Part shown: positions 10,691 to 21,354 of the stretch, in pieces
Position numbering within the stretch: position 1 is the first letter of the stretch
How the letters are laid out: every line of letters starts with the position of its first letter
Assembly (NCBI GenBank): GCA_946965045.2
Contig: OX337232.1
Span: 2,790,001 to 2,854,000, forward strand
Direction: 5' to 3'
Length of the DNA stretch: 64,000 bases
Origin: Epithemia pelagica
Taxonomy: Eukaryota > Bacillariophyta > Bacillariophyceae > Surirellales > Surirellaceae
Notes under the pieces: generated by a model
Told to the model about the DNA's origin: nothing
Seen by the model: the letters and a program-made list of their open reading frames with translations, nothing else
Databases searched by the model: none
Made by a program: the position numbers and the translations under genes

Positions 10691-12529
10691 ATGAAAGTTC
10701 CAGAATATAGTCTATCGGTAGACGAGCTTCGAGTCGCCCTCAGCTATTATTTTGGTCCCGACAACAACACCGAGACAACTGCAGCTGCAACCAAAAAGAC
10801 AAGCCCAGTCACTGCGACCGTTGACAAGACGACAGAGAAGACCAAGGAGCCAGTCATTGATCCTCGTCGCGCCAAACAATCCTCCTCGAGAACCATGTCA
10901 CCCTTTACCGCCGAACACATTGCCGAATGGGCCTCGTTTGGTCCCAAACTCAAGGGAAAACCCACACCCGAACAACAAGCGGCCGCCCAAGAACGCAAGG
11001 TGAAATGTGGAGCCATGAAAAAACGACTGGCAGAAGAACTCAATGATCCTACCAATTGGACGGAGAAAAAGATTGAAAAGGAATTGGATCGTTTGGTGGA
11101 AGAAAAAAATAGTGGGACAGTGACAATCACGGAACGACCCTCGTATTTGGATGCACCACAAGGAACGCGTGATTTTTATCCCCACGAAATGAAGATTCGC
11201 AATTGGTTGTTTGGATCCATGCGAGAAACCGCCTTGGCCTTTGGATTTTCCGAATACGATGCTCCCGTCTTGGAACATGTGGAATTGTACGAACGCAAGG
11301 CCGGCGAAGAAATTGTGACGCAAATGTATGCCTTTCGCGATCAAGAAAATGACCATGTAACCTTACGACCCGAAATGACACCCACCTTGGCCCGGTTGGT
11401 TTTGAACAAGACCAATTTACAAACGGGCGAAGTCCGGTTGACCTTACCACTCAAGTGGTTTTCCATTCCGCAGTGTTGGCGCTTTGAAACGACGCAACGA
11501 GGACGGAAACGAGAGCATTACCAATGGAATATGGACATTGTCGGTGTCGACCATGTCCATGCTGAATTGGAACTACTGGCGGCCGCCTGTGACTTTTTTA
11601 AACGCATTGGCATTGGACCAGATGTGGTGGGCATCAAGGTCAATTCACGGGCTGTGTTGGAAGCCCTCTTGGCCAAGTACGATATCACCAAGAACTCACC
11701 CACTGGCGGAGACGAGGGCGGAGACTTGTTTGCCAAGGCGTGTGTGATTATTGACAAATTGGACAAGATTGGTGGAGATGCCGTTGTGGAACTCTTGGGA
11801 GAGATTAATGTGCCCGAACAATCGTCTCGAGACATTCTCAAGGCCTTGGAGGCACCATCGATTGACGTGTTGGCGGATATGATTGGAAGTGAATCCGAAT
11901 CCATTACCGAATTAAAGCGTCTCTTTGTGTTGGCGCAGGACTATGGCTTTGCCGATTATCTTATTTTTGATGCCAGTGTCGTTCGAGGTTTGGCCTATTA
12001 CACGGGCATTGTGTGGGAAGCCTTTGATCGACGGGGGGAATTGCGAGCTATCATGGGTGGAGGTCGGTACGATCGATTGTTGGAATTGTACGGTGGTCCC
12101 AAATGTCAAATTTCCTGTGTGGGATTTGGGTTTGGCGATTGCGTCATTATGGAATTGTTGCAGGATTTGGGCAAGGTTCCCGATTTTTCCGAAGGCAATG
12201 TGGACTATGTCGTGTGTGCCCTTTCGGCCGATTTGTACGGCGCCGCCGCCAAGATTGCGGCCGGTTTGCGAAGCTTTGGGAACAATCGGGTCGATCTCAT
12301 GCCGACACCGAAAAAGAAGGTGGCCAATAGTTTTAAACATGCCGATCAAATTGGTGCTCGACGCATGGTCTTTGTGGCACCGGATGAAATTGCCAAGGGC
12401 GTGGTCCGCATCAAAGATTTGCGAACCAAGGTACAAGGGACGGGGGAAGCGGTCCAAGTCGATGTACCCTTGGATCAATTGGAGACCGTGGATGCACTCA
12501 TTGAACAAGCAGCTTCGACGAGTGCCTAG
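10691..12529 (+). CDS. HARS: Histidine-tRNA ligase, 612 aa
   Basis: Class II aminoacyl-tRNA synthetase that charges tRNA-His with histidine. Seen are a motif-1 region with APQGTRDFYPHE (about 155-166), LRPEMTPTLAR (225-235), motif 2 RFETTQRGRKREHYQ (264-278), the histidine-binding segment VVRGLAYYTG, the second histidine box AIMGGGRYD and a C-terminal anticodon-binding domain. The first 150 residues are a Thr/Lys/Glu-rich extension ending in a helical stretch. The start at 10691 (MKVPEYSLSV) shows no obvious plastid or mitochondrial presequence, so compartment is uncertain and a 5' exon could be missing. Single open frame, no intron. Confidence 0.92.
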   Translation: MKVPEYSLSVDELRVALSYYFGPDNNTETTAAATKKTSPVTATVDKTTEKTKEPVIDPRRAKQSSSRTMSPFTAEHIAEWASFGPKLKGKPTPEQQAAAQERKVKCGAMKKRLAEELNDPTNWTEKKIEKELDRLVEEKNSGTVTITERPSYLDAPQGTRDFYPHEMKIRNWLFGSMRETALAFGFSEYDAPVLEHVELYERKAGEEIVTQMYAFRDQENDHVTLRPEMTPTLARLVLNKTNLQTGEVRLTLPLKWFSIPQCWRFETTQRGRKREHYQWNMDIVGVDHVHAELELLAAACDFFKRIGIGPDVVGIKVNSRAVLEALLAKYDITKNSPTGGDEGGDLFAKACVIIDKLDKIGGDAVVELLGEINVPEQSSRDILKALEAPSIDVLADMIGSESESITELKRLFVLAQDYGFADYLIFDASVVRGLAYYTGIVWEAFDRRGELRAIMGGGRYDRLLELYGGPKCQISCVGFGFGDCVIMELLQDLGKVPDFSEGNVDYVVCALSADLYGAAAKIAAGLRSFGNNRVDLMPTPKKKVANSFKHADQIGARRMVFVAPDEIAKGVVRIKDLRTKVQGTGEAVQVDVPLDQLETVDALIEQAASTSA

Positions 12530-13011
12530 CAAAAGTGAAGAACGATTGCCAATAACAACCATCATGCCAGTTATCGATAGGTAGGGATCTAGTGTAACGT
12601 CACCATCATTCCTATCTTTACTCCAACTACATGTACCATTTCGAATAGCTGATTTCGAGGCTGGGTTGTCAAGTTGTAGGAGGACGAAACCTTGCCATGA
12701 GTTTTCATGTTTTTTGTGTGCGCAGAAATCTGAATTCGTCATCTATCCAAGACGCCGCCCTTGGATACCCACCACCATAACATGAGTTTGCAACGAATCA
12801 TGGGCGCGCGGATTGTGAACCATTCTGTCATTACAAATGGTAGTACTTCAACGTCACCATCCTTTGTGTGTTCCTCTCTTCCTGAATCGTGAATTGAAAT
12901 GTCCCAAGAACGGGAAGGAAAGAGGACTCTGCTTTTCCATTTTGCTCTCCGCATCCTCCTCAAGATAGTATGGGACTAAAAAGTCTGGACGAAACAATTC
13001 AATTCATTCCG
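12530..13011. other. Intergenic, convergent 3' ends
   Basis: About 480 bp between the HisRS stop and the stop of the next minus-strand gene. Nothing recognisable. Confidence 0.4.
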
Positions 13012-13431
13012 TCAATCTAGCACCACGAATTCCGTTTCCGTCGTGTTGGACGGACGACGGAGACCGGTTGTATTGGAAATGATCAAAAACGGCCGGGTCT
13101 GATCCTCATCCCCAATCATCATACCACCATCCCCTCCTCCTGCAACAACATTGTTCCACCACAAAGCCTTCCAATTCACTTGGACGACAAAGGTGGGAGG
13201 AGGTTGGGACGATCCCGGGGTCCATCCCAATCCAAATCGACACAGCGCGTACAGGCCATACAAAAAGACCACCAAGGCCAACAAGTGATTGACCGCCATG
13301 CGCAAGAGTGCGTCGTCTTGTGGATTTCCTTCGTTGTCATTGCCGTCTAGGAGTCCTCCACCATTGGGGTTGTTGCGACGCACACGACGTCGCATCATCG
13401 TTTGGGTGGGTGTGAGAATGTGATCCATCAT
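13012..13431 (-). CDS. Small single-span membrane protein, 139 aa, unknown
   Basis: I do not recognise this protein. It starts MMDHILTPTQ, has an Arg/Asn-rich N-terminal part, one strongly hydrophobic helix around residues 46-64 (VNHLLALVVFLYGLYALCRF) and a polar C-terminal part. That fits a single-pass membrane protein with a short basic N-terminus. Its ATG is only 67 bp from the most upstream ATG of the divergent hydroxylase gene, which suggests that the latter starts further downstream or that the promoters overlap. Confidence 0.5.
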   Translation of the reverse strand: MMDHILTPTQTMMRRRVRRNNPNGGGLLDGNDNEGNPQDDALLRMAVNHLLALVVFLYGLYALCRFGLGWTPGSSQPPPTFVVQVNWKALWWNNVVAGGGDGGMMIGDEDQTRPFLIISNTTGLRRPSNTTETEFVVLD

Positions 13432-13498
13432 GGCCGGATGAGAGTTCGAAATGTGATGGATGACTCATCCAGCATTAAAACGATAGGTAGTTCATACT

Positions 13499-15265
13499 AT
13501 GTTTGCTTATACTAAGGTGAACTTGAACTCCCCATCACTTATCTCCTTGCTCCTTTCGAAACCCGTGTCATGCATTTTATCACTGACCACTCTGTCCTCA
13601 CGATCTAAGAAAGAAAATTGTCCGCCAACACCATGGTATTCGAGGACAACCATGTCCAGCTGTAGCATTCTCCGACAAAATCATGGCAACAACAACAACA
13701 ACAACGAGAAACGGTGGTCCATGTCGTATGATCGCATGATCCAGTCCTGGACCTATGGGATTCATCTTTGGGAACAAGAAGGAGCCTATTTGGAAGCCAT
13801 GCAACTGTGGGAGACGGCCCTTCTGGAACTCCCCTTGGTGGCACCCGAACTCTCCTCCTCCTCTGAAACACTTGACGATGAAAGGGTAGTAGCTCAACTG
13901 TTGGGAGATCGCAAGGAGCATGATTCGTGGGACGAGATTCCCTTGTTGCCTCCACGAGTCCATCGTGGCCAAAACGACCAAGATGACGACGACGAAGAAG
14001 AAGAAGCAGCAACCCGAATGGCGGATCGGGTGGCTCCCCTTCTCTTGTTTTTGGCTGGCTGTTTCATGGATGCTGGACAGTACTGCAAGGCACGGCAGTA
14101 TTGTCGTGCCACTTGGAAATTTGCACACTTGCGAAGAGGCCAGGAGCAAGAGACTCCAAACACCGAGTGGTTGTACGACAACAACAACAACAACACGTCG
14201 CCGTGGCAGGCCGATAGCTACAAGGGCATTCATGCGCACACAATTCTGGTCGAATACATGGCTGCCTGGGAAGAAGATCCAGACATTGCACACGCCTGGA
14301 GAATTTGTCGTCCCATTGTGCAACAAGCCTTCCAACAACAACAACAACAGTCGTCCAAAACGCCATGGTCCCTCGCGTGGCACTCTCCCTATCAACGACC
14401 TCCCTTTGTGTGGAATTTCCAAACAACAAATTCATCCGGGAGTCTCCCACCCGTGTGTCCCCGTGATCAACATCCGGCATGGTGTCGTGGATTGGAGGAC
14501 CAATACGCTGTCATTTGTCAAGAATTTCTCGACTTGTGTCATGGTCACAAGGGCCGATCGAATGGCCACACCAACAACAACAACAACAACAACAACAACA
14601 ACCATACATTTCCTTCTCATTGGCCCGTCGTGGGAGATGGCGCACATCGAGAGGGTGCCGGATCCCACGATGGATCCGTCGTTCGACGAGCTGTATCTGG
14701 TTCGGGTGTTGCCAGCAATGGGGAGGATGGTGGTGGTGTTGCCGAGTGGCGTGAATGGGTCTTGTTTGGATCCGGTGCCACTACGGGAGGAGCACCGCAA
14801 ACGCGCGCCTGGATTCAACAACACATTCCACAAGCTGTGGAATTGGCACAAGCGGGTGGTGGTGAAGTCATTTTTAGTGTGTTGGCTCCCAATACCCACA
14901 TTGCACCTCATTGTGCCAGTACCAATCTTCGATGGACGGCCCATTTGGGATTGGTTGTCGCGCAACCGGACGACACTAATGAGGACTCGAAGAAGAACGA
15001 TCCTACTACCGCCGTACACCGGATTCGTGTCGCCGATACGTGGTATACCTGGAAACCGGGTGGTGTCTTTGTCTTTGACGATTCCCACGAGCATGAAGTG
15101 TGGAATACCAGTATGACAGAGTATCGTGCCGTCTTGTTGTTGCGGTTTTGGCATCCCCATTTCGGTACGGTCCAAGAACAAACACGTGCCCTTCAACACG
15201 CCTTGGCCTGGAAACAACTCGATCAAGACAAACGTCAGTATCCGCCCCATCCACCCGTGATATGA
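13499..15265 (+). CDS. Aspartyl/asparaginyl beta-hydroxylase-like protein, 588 aa
   Basis: The C-terminal third matches the 2-oxoglutarate/Fe(II) aspartyl/asparaginyl beta-hydroxylase fold. NTHIAPHCASTNLRWTAHLG contains the first iron His and the 2-oxoglutarate-binding region. WKPGGVFVFDDSHEHEVWN contains the distal His, and RAVLLLRFWHP completes the core. The N-terminal half has helical TPR-like features (YGIHLWEQEGAYLEAMQLWE, ARQYCRATW). Poly-Asn runs from AAC repeats occur near residues 65 and 360. The first ATG is 13499; a better-context ATG at 13652 (MSSCSILRQ) may be the true start because a divergent gene begins at 13431. The substrate protein is unknown. Confidence 0.85.
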   Translation: MFAYTKVNLNSPSLISLLLSKPVSCILSLTTLSSRSKKENCPPTPWYSRTTMSSCSILRQNHGNNNNNNEKRWSMSYDRMIQSWTYGIHLWEQEGAYLEAMQLWETALLELPLVAPELSSSSETLDDERVVAQLLGDRKEHDSWDEIPLLPPRVHRGQNDQDDDDEEEEAATRMADRVAPLLLFLAGCFMDAGQYCKARQYCRATWKFAHLRRGQEQETPNTEWLYDNNNNNTSPWQADSYKGIHAHTILVEYMAAWEEDPDIAHAWRICRPIVQQAFQQQQQQSSKTPWSLAWHSPYQRPPFVWNFQTTNSSGSLPPVCPRDQHPAWCRGLEDQYAVICQEFLDLCHGHKGRSNGHTNNNNNNNNNNHTFPSHWPVVGDGAHREGAGSHDGSVVRRAVSGSGVASNGEDGGGVAEWREWVLFGSGATTGGAPQTRAWIQQHIPQAVELAQAGGGEVIFSVLAPNTHIAPHCASTNLRWTAHLGLVVAQPDDTNEDSKKNDPTTAVHRIRVADTWYTWKPGGVFVFDDSHEHEVWNTSMTEYRAVLLLRFWHPHFGTVQEQTRALQHALAWKQLDQDKRQYPPHPPVI

Positions 15266-15705
15266 AAACACACACGCACGTATCCGTGTAGGTCTGGAGG
15301 ATGCATGGTTGGTCATGAAACCCTTTGGTCTCGTCGCGGTGGATTCTTTGTGTTGGTGGTTGGCAAAGCTGTCATGCGGCTCGATCCCTCCACGCTACAG
15401 GCAACACCCTTACTGGATGCTCTTCTGGTTACGGATTCACGCCGTGTGTTGGGATGATCGAGACCGAAGAAAAGCATACCACAACGAATTTATGCAATGA
15501 CAATTTTTTCTTGAAATACGGACAGACACAAACAGTCCGAGATGATGCCTTCTCTCTATAAAGTCCAAAGATATGGCCCGGTGCATTCTGGAGGACGAGG
15601 AAACACCTATACGCGACTGTCTTCGGAGAACTTGACGCAGATCATTCTAGTTTATAAATTTCAATAACTGATTCAAACAAGGAAGGATGAAGTAGATGCG
15701 ACGGA
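15266..15705. other. Intergenic, convergent 3' ends
   Basis: Spacer between two convergent stops; no gene seen. Confidence 0.4.
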
Positions 15706-18700
15706 TCAAACATCAGCTTCTTGAATGCAGGACTTCACCACATGTGTTTTCTTCTTCTTTTTCATGTTGATTTTCTTAGACAGCTTGGTCATTGGCGTTT
15801 CTGTCCTCATAGTTTGAGACTGCACGCCAAGAGTCAAAGCCGTTTTCTCTGTGGCACCCTCCGCTCGCGCCCCGACCATCGCAGCTGCCTCTTGTTCCGC
15901 TGTCGAGTGTGCCTCATTTCGGTCACTCGTTGCGTTGGTGGTAGTTGTTTTATCGGTGTCTCCTGAATCTTCCGCGTTCGTGCTACCACTTCCTGGCCCT
16001 TTTCCCGTTGCTGCCTCATTTCCCTTCTTCAGAACAGCGCCTTCATATATCGCATTTGTGGTGGAGGCCTTCCTTTGCCCGGTACCATGCGCATAGTTAC
16101 CGATAATCGAGGCTGTTTCTTCTCCAGTTGCCGGTTCCACCTCATATCTCTCATTGGTTGCATTGGCAGCAGCTACTTCGTCTGCATCTCGTGCATTATC
16201 TACTTCCGTGGTGTCGTCTCCTGACCTTCCTTCCCTTGTCTCAACGCTTCCTTCGATCCCATGCGCCAAGGCATCGACTGTCGTAGCTATTTCTTGTTGA
16301 CCTGATGACTGTACATCATCTTTGTCTCCAAGTGAAGCGGCGGCAACACCTTCGTTTTCATCTCCTGTTTCCTCCACTTCCTTGTCGCGATCTCCTGATC
16401 CTTTTTCCGTTGTTTCCCCATTTTCCTCCTTTACAGCAACACCTCGGTTCAATCCATTTGGATTGCGAGCCTTTTGATGCCCGTATCCCTGAGCGATAGT
16501 CGCGGACGTTTCCTCATTTCTTTCATTGGTTACATTGGCAGCAGATGCTTCGTCTGGATGTCCCGAATTCTCCACTTCCCTGTTGTCATTGACCAAATCT
16601 TTTCTCATTGCTTCCAAATTTTCCTCCTTCACAACACTAACTCGAGTTGGCCTTTCACCGGCACCCTCTGCAGTGTAACTGATACTCGAGGCGGCTTCTT
16701 TTTCAGTTTCAGATTCTACTTCAGCTCTATTGGTGGTGACAGCTTGTTTTGTACCTGGCGATTCGTCCACTTCCATGTCCTCATCCCCTGATTCTTCCTC
16801 GTCCATATCACTAGGATGAAGGGCAGACTCGTTCTGATGTTTGTCGTTTGCTACACTGTCATGACTTTTTGCTGTTGCTGGCTTCTCGTGCTGGATTTCA
16901 CCAGACTCCGTGTTTTGATTCGCGCCAGTTTGAGTTGGAGCAGGTCTATTAGCATTGGGATCTCCTCGACTCATTGAGGATGTCACATTGTATTGAGCAG
17001 TCGATTGTTTCGCAGTTGCATCAATCCTGGCGGCCTTGGTGGCAACCTCTTTGTCGTTTACTTGCGCTCGTTGGTCCTCTTTCCTGTCCATGGAAGGAAC
17101 GGTAGTGCTCTTCCGTCCAACATGAGCATGGCTGTCCTCTGTGGGAGGTTGAGCTGGACTTGGCTCGTCCTTGACTACTGGTTTCTCTTCAGATTCTTGT
17201 GGTACCGTTTCGGACTTGGGTTTTTGATATGGAACAAAAACAACCTCCCCTTCGACCTTGATAGACGACGAGATCACAGCATCGGGACTTGCCGTACCAT
17301 TGGCACCCGTTGAGTTCGCCCCACTCGCCAATTCTGTCTTGTTGTCTACAGCGACATCAGATTCGTTTGCCTCTTGTGTCTTGTCCCCTCCGAGCTTGAA
17401 AGACCACGAGATCCGGGCCTTGGGAGTTGCCGCAGCTGTGCCACCCGTTGAGTTCGCCCCACTTGTCGACTGTTTCTTTTTGTCGTCTGCGGCATCAGAT
17501 TCGTTTGGCTCTTGTGCTGTGTCCTTGGAATTGGCACTGGCCTCTTTTGTTGTGTCCTTGGAATTGTCGCCGGATGAGTGAGGACGTGCACCATTTGGGA
17601 CCTGGTTCGCAGTTGGAGCTTCTTGGGGCGGGGCATCTGCAGCTGGAGCCTCATTTGGTGACTCGTCTGCAGTGGTTGTCGCAGCAGAGTTCGCCCCACC
17701 TATCGATTCTTTCTTGTGGTCCTCAGCGGCATCAGATTCGTTTGCCTCTTGTGCTTTGCTATTGGAAATGTCGTTGGAAAAGTCAGGATGGACCTGGTTC
17801 GCAGTTGGAGCTTCCTGGGGTGGGACATCTGCATCTGGGGCCTCATTTGGCGACTCGTCTGCAGTGGGCATTTCATTTTGCACGTCGCCAGCATTTGGGA
17901 ATATATTTGGCGAGTCGTCTGTCGTGGAGAATGTATCTGGCACGTCGTCTCCTGCAAAGACTGTATCCATGAAGTCATCTGGGGTGGGTGCTCGATCGAC
18001 CAAATCGTTGTAGGCATTCAGCCCAGTGTTGTCTTCCGGGGGTGGAAGGGACGCTTCTTCGGCTGGGAGCTCTGGCGTCTTCTCCCATTGAAATTGATAA
18101 AAAGGTTGCTGAGATGGTTGGTCGTCAATACCACCGACAAACTTGCCTTGTAGAGGCCGCAAGACATGTTCCAAGACCGGAATGCTACGTGCACTACCAA
18201 TCAAACGTTTCTTGTATTCTTCCGCTGTCAAACGCTCCGTGCTTCCTCGGGGGTACATTTGCAAGTAAAACTCCGGAGATCCTTGCCCATCATCCTGCAC
18301 GTCCAGGTGATAGGCATCTTTTCTGCCATGATATGCCCCTCGAAAGATGTAGAATCGACTGTCCAACTTGTTTCGCCAATGTTCTGAAAGGTCGGATCCA
18401 TCGGGGGACTGTGATAGCGGGAGACGGTTCTCGACCAAAATATCCATAATTGCCTTGTACAGTTCCTCAATTGGATTTAGATAATCCAAGGTAAAGCCCA
18501 TGAGCGCTGCGCGCTCCATCGCGGAAATGAATCGTTCTTGATAGCTTGGAGGATCGGTGTTTACTTTTTTGTAAACAGCCATGTTTTCGCTATCCAATGC
18601 CCGCTTCGATGACATGAGGGTTCGAACTTTGCCACCCACCATTTTAGGTTCATAAAACATGTAAGGAAGCAGGAACCTTTCTTCAGCATTGTTGTTCTGT

Positions 18701-20007
18701 TTTTCCAAATCTAGGCAACACGCTGGATCAGTCTCGGAGGTGGGCCCTGCAAAGTCAAAGGCATTCAGAGGAATGTTCGTGAAGTACGTGTTGCGGCGAA
18801 CGCAAGGCGAAAAATATTGGGCGTCCAACGTTACGTGCCACTGAAGATCGAGCGACTTGAGGATGACTTCACGATTGTCCTTTTCTTCTTCCAACTGAGC
18901 GGTATCTACTACGAATAAGAGGGGTGTCCCTTTTTGTTTGGGATGGTTCTTTATGTTTTGAACCATGCTTCCAACGCGTACCACGTAGGAACCTGTGAGA
19001 CCATGTACGCCATCTCGAGAAGGATCCAATCCAGGAGGAGAGGCTAACAAAAGGTCAATGGGACCATACTCTTCAATGACATGATCCAATCTCTGTTCTA
19101 CCTCTTCAAAGGTATCGTAATGAACAAAGTGCGGGCTTGTTGTTGAAGAAGAAACTCGCTGACCACATGAGGTACTCGTCTCCGCCTTCACATACTTGGC
19201 GTCGTGATTGGATCGGCACACATGCGTGGCGAGCTTGTCATGTTCGACATGAATTACTCTGGCAAGGGGGATTCCCAGTCTTTTCAATGCTAATTGCCCA
19301 CTTCCAATTCCTCCAAATAAATCTAAGACAACGGCCGACCGGTGAACAATTGGCAGTCTCTGAAACCATTCCCGATTTCGACAATATTCGGTATTTGCGT
19401 CCAGCAGAGTAATCGGATTGGAAGAACTGTTAGTAATGTCAAATTCAGACTCTTGTGGTCGACTGAGGAGGTATTTCTCGCGAACCTTGCCGTTTAAAAT
19501 CGTTCGAAGTTCCACACCAGGAAGTTCCATCTCACCAGTGAGAATGTCTGGACACAATTCATCAATGGTGTAATCCATTGGAAGCGCTGTTTCATACTCC
19601 ACTGTCCGAATAGAGTGACAACATTGCCGATGAAAGTAATGATCAGGCGAGGTTTGCATAAGTTGTGAATTGTCTGGACAGTTGCAGGTGCAAAAATCGC
19701 AACAAAAATGAATCCATTGGAGAAATTGTGCATCCGTCCAATTCTTAGCCTTATTTTCCGACTCAGAGGCTGCCTCCCGATGACTTCTATCAATTGTTCG
19801 TCGTTGTTTGTAACTGGGCAGTTTGCTGGTTTGGGAAGATGAGGCTTCGGCTGGAGGAGGACTGTCTGGTGACTCCTCCTCGTCGTCATCGCGTGATCTC
19901 CTTCGGGTTCTCCGAGAGGCGCTTGTTGACCTTCGACTCCGGGAAGACGGTCTACTGGACGAAGCGGAAGCGGTTGCTTTACGCTTGGGAGCCTTACTTC
20001 GTGCCAT
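15706..20007 (-). CDS. DNMT3-like cytosine methyltransferase homologue lacking the catalytic Cys, 1433 aa
   Basis: Residues 1-80 are basic and Ser/Arg-rich. Residues 101-153 are Cys/His-rich (FCCDFCTCNC ... HRQCC), possibly zinc-binding. Residues 224-626 align with the DNMT3-type C5 methyltransferase domain: SAM motif I VLDLFGGIGSGQLALKRLG (227-245), motif IV position ASPPGLDPS (322-330), motif VI position LLFVVDT (363-369), motif VIII RRNTYFTNIP (404-413) and a motif X-like GSARSIPVLEHVLRPL (604-619). In active enzymes motif IV has a Pro-Cys and motif VI a Glu-Asn-Val; here Pro325 replaces the Cys and VDT replaces ENV. Residues 640-1433 are acidic, with degenerate repeats (TADESPNEAPAAD, GDKDKEVEETGD). 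Probably a catalytically inactive, DNMT3L-like regulator. Single exon; the start ATG is clear. Confidence 0.8.
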   Translation of the reverse strand: MARSKAPKRKATASASSSRPSSRSRRSTSASRRTRRRSRDDDEEESPDSPPPAEASSSQTSKLPSYKQRRTIDRSHREAASESENKAKNWTDAQFLQWIHFCCDFCTCNCPDNSQLMQTSPDHYFHRQCCHSIRTVEYETALPMDYTIDELCPDILTGEMELPGVELRTILNGKVREKYLLSRPQESEFDITNSSSNPITLLDANTEYCRNREWFQRLPIVHRSAVVLDLFGGIGSGQLALKRLGIPLARVIHVEHDKLATHVCRSNHDAKYVKAETSTSCGQRVSSSTTSPHFVHYDTFEEVEQRLDHVIEEYGPIDLLLASPPGLDPSRDGVHGLTGSYVVRVGSMVQNIKNHPKQKGTPLLFVVDTAQLEEEKDNREVILKSLDLQWHVTLDAQYFSPCVRRNTYFTNIPLNAFDFAGPTSETDPACCLDLEKQNNNAEERFLLPYMFYEPKMVGGKVRTLMSSKRALDSENMAVYKKVNTDPPSYQERFISAMERAALMGFTLDYLNPIEELYKAIMDILVENRLPLSQSPDGSDLSEHWRNKLDSRFYIFRGAYHGRKDAYHLDVQDDGQGSPEFYLQMYPRGSTERLTAEEYKKRLIGSARSIPVLEHVLRPLQGKFVGGIDDQPSQQPFYQFQWEKTPELPAEEASLPPPEDNTGLNAYNDLVDRAPTPDDFMDTVFAGDDVPDTFSTTDDSPNIFPNAGDVQNEMPTADESPNEAPDADVPPQEAPTANQVHPDFSNDISNSKAQEANESDAAEDHKKESIGGANSAATTTADESPNEAPAADAPPQEAPTANQVPNGARPHSSGDNSKDTTKEASANSKDTAQEPNESDAADDKKKQSTSGANSTGGTAAATPKARISWSFKLGGDKTQEANESDVAVDNKTELASGANSTGANGTASPDAVISSSIKVEGEVVFVPYQKPKSETVPQESEEKPVVKDEPSPAQPPTEDSHAHVGRKSTTVPSMDRKEDQRAQVNDKEVATKAARIDATAKQSTAQYNVTSSMSRGDPNANRPAPTQTGANQNTESGEIQHEKPATAKSHDSVANDKHQNESALHPSDMDEEESGDEDMEVDESPGTKQAVTTNRAEVESETEKEAASSISYTAEGAGERPTRVSVVKEENLEAMRKDLVNDNREVENSGHPDEASAANVTNERNEETSATIAQGYGHQKARNPNGLNRGVAVKEENGETTEKGSGDRDKEVEETGDENEGVAAASLGDKDDVQSSGQQEIATTVDALAHGIEGSVETREGRSGDDTTEVDNARDADEVAAANATNERYEVEPATGEETASIIGNYAHGTGQRKASTTNAIYEGAVLKKGNEAATGKGPGSGSTNAEDSGDTDKTTTTNATSDRNEAHSTAEQEAAAMVGARAEGATEKTALTLGVQSQTMRTETPMTKLSKKINMKKKKKTHVVKSCIQEADV

Positions 20008-21354
20008 GGTCCAAACAAGTTATCTTTCTCCAGAATTTTGCATGACACCGCGTCGTGGGTTTTTGCGGGGAACAAGATCGCAAACGCAAACCGCTTTGAC
20101 TTTGAGTCACGGTGACATTCACACAGTGAGTGTAGTGACTGTGGTTCTAATTGCAACTCGTGACTCAACCCGGATGGAACACGTGGCGTCATGGACGTTT
20201 GCACCAAAATCTGAGACACAAAAATGAGCGGCAGAAAAAAATGCAACCCAACGGTATGACGACTCTCGTTGCTCATTGCTAACGGCTAGTATGACACTTG
20301 ACTTCAGAGACTTATGATGCTTTGGCACTCTTCGACACACACAAAGTTTTGTGCATCCGTGCATGTCGAGCCAGAAAGTTTGGTGATAACTGTCATGCAG
20401 AAATGCCAGTGCATGATGAGATTTTCGACATGAGACCACATCAAGGTCCGAATGATGGAACATTGTCTCGAAGAATTGCTCCTTTCCTCAATAACTTGAA
20501 CAAAACGAGCCGTCTGCTGAAAGTTCGAGCGAAGCAGAGAAGAAAAGCACCACACCAGAACTGGAAACCACGAGTATTTTACCAACGACGGAAAACCACG
20601 AGAACCGCTCAAAACTGCGTTCCCATGCTATATATCGGATCCGGTGATGGCAGTTCTCGAATAGGTTGTGGCCCGCCGTAGAAATTCTACTTCAGAATTC
20701 TCTGGAAAAAGTTTCTTGGAGGGACGATGAAACCTGGTTCAACGCAGTATCCACAAAGTACGAAACAAACCAAATGGATATTGGCGGCAACTGAGTGACT
20801 TGCTCGCCCCATCCAGCAAAGATCTCTGAGCGCAAACAAAATGTAATGGGTGGCCGATTCTTTATGGCTGCGATCTGGGACACAGAACCAGCACGCAAAA
20901 AGTTTTCTCGTAAAATTATCTTCAGCATGCAAAGGGCTACCTTCTCCGCAAACAAGGAAAGGGTTTGATGTGCGATCAAACGCTCTGACAAACACACTCA
21001 CACATTTGTCAATAGGGACTGCAGGTCGACTGAAACAGCACATTCTAACGATACCTCAAATTGACACAGGAAGCCTCGTGACAAGTGCCAAATCATACAA
21101 AAGAATTGCAATAAGCATATTCAGACGACTTTGTGTTGTGAGAAGCCAGTCAAAATGTAACCTACAAATGAAAAAAGCTCTTAAAGCGATAGCAAATGTT
21201 TTAGAGGTTCTCAAGGCGGTGATAGTAGCTATTTGTGTTCAAAATTGATAAAATTGCAAGGCTCAAGCTCAACAAAAATGATGGTGCCTTGGTAATCATA
21301 GGCATCAAAGGTGAGTGATGGCGTTGGCTAAATTCGGGTCGGCGAAATGATATA
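20008..21354. other. Intergenic / unassigned
   Basis: Several short frames are present (for example 20298-20681 and 20850-21248) but none shows domain features or consistent composition. I see no supported gene. Confidence 0.4.

Noticed and set aside
13598-15316. Overlapping frames on both strands across the beta-hydroxylase gene
   Set aside because: The plus-strand frame with the intact hydroxylase motifs explains the region; the others are shadows with biased composition from AAC repeats.
20298-21248. Two plus-strand frames of about 130 codons
   Set aside because: No family resemblance, no consistent composition and conflicting frames on the other strand.
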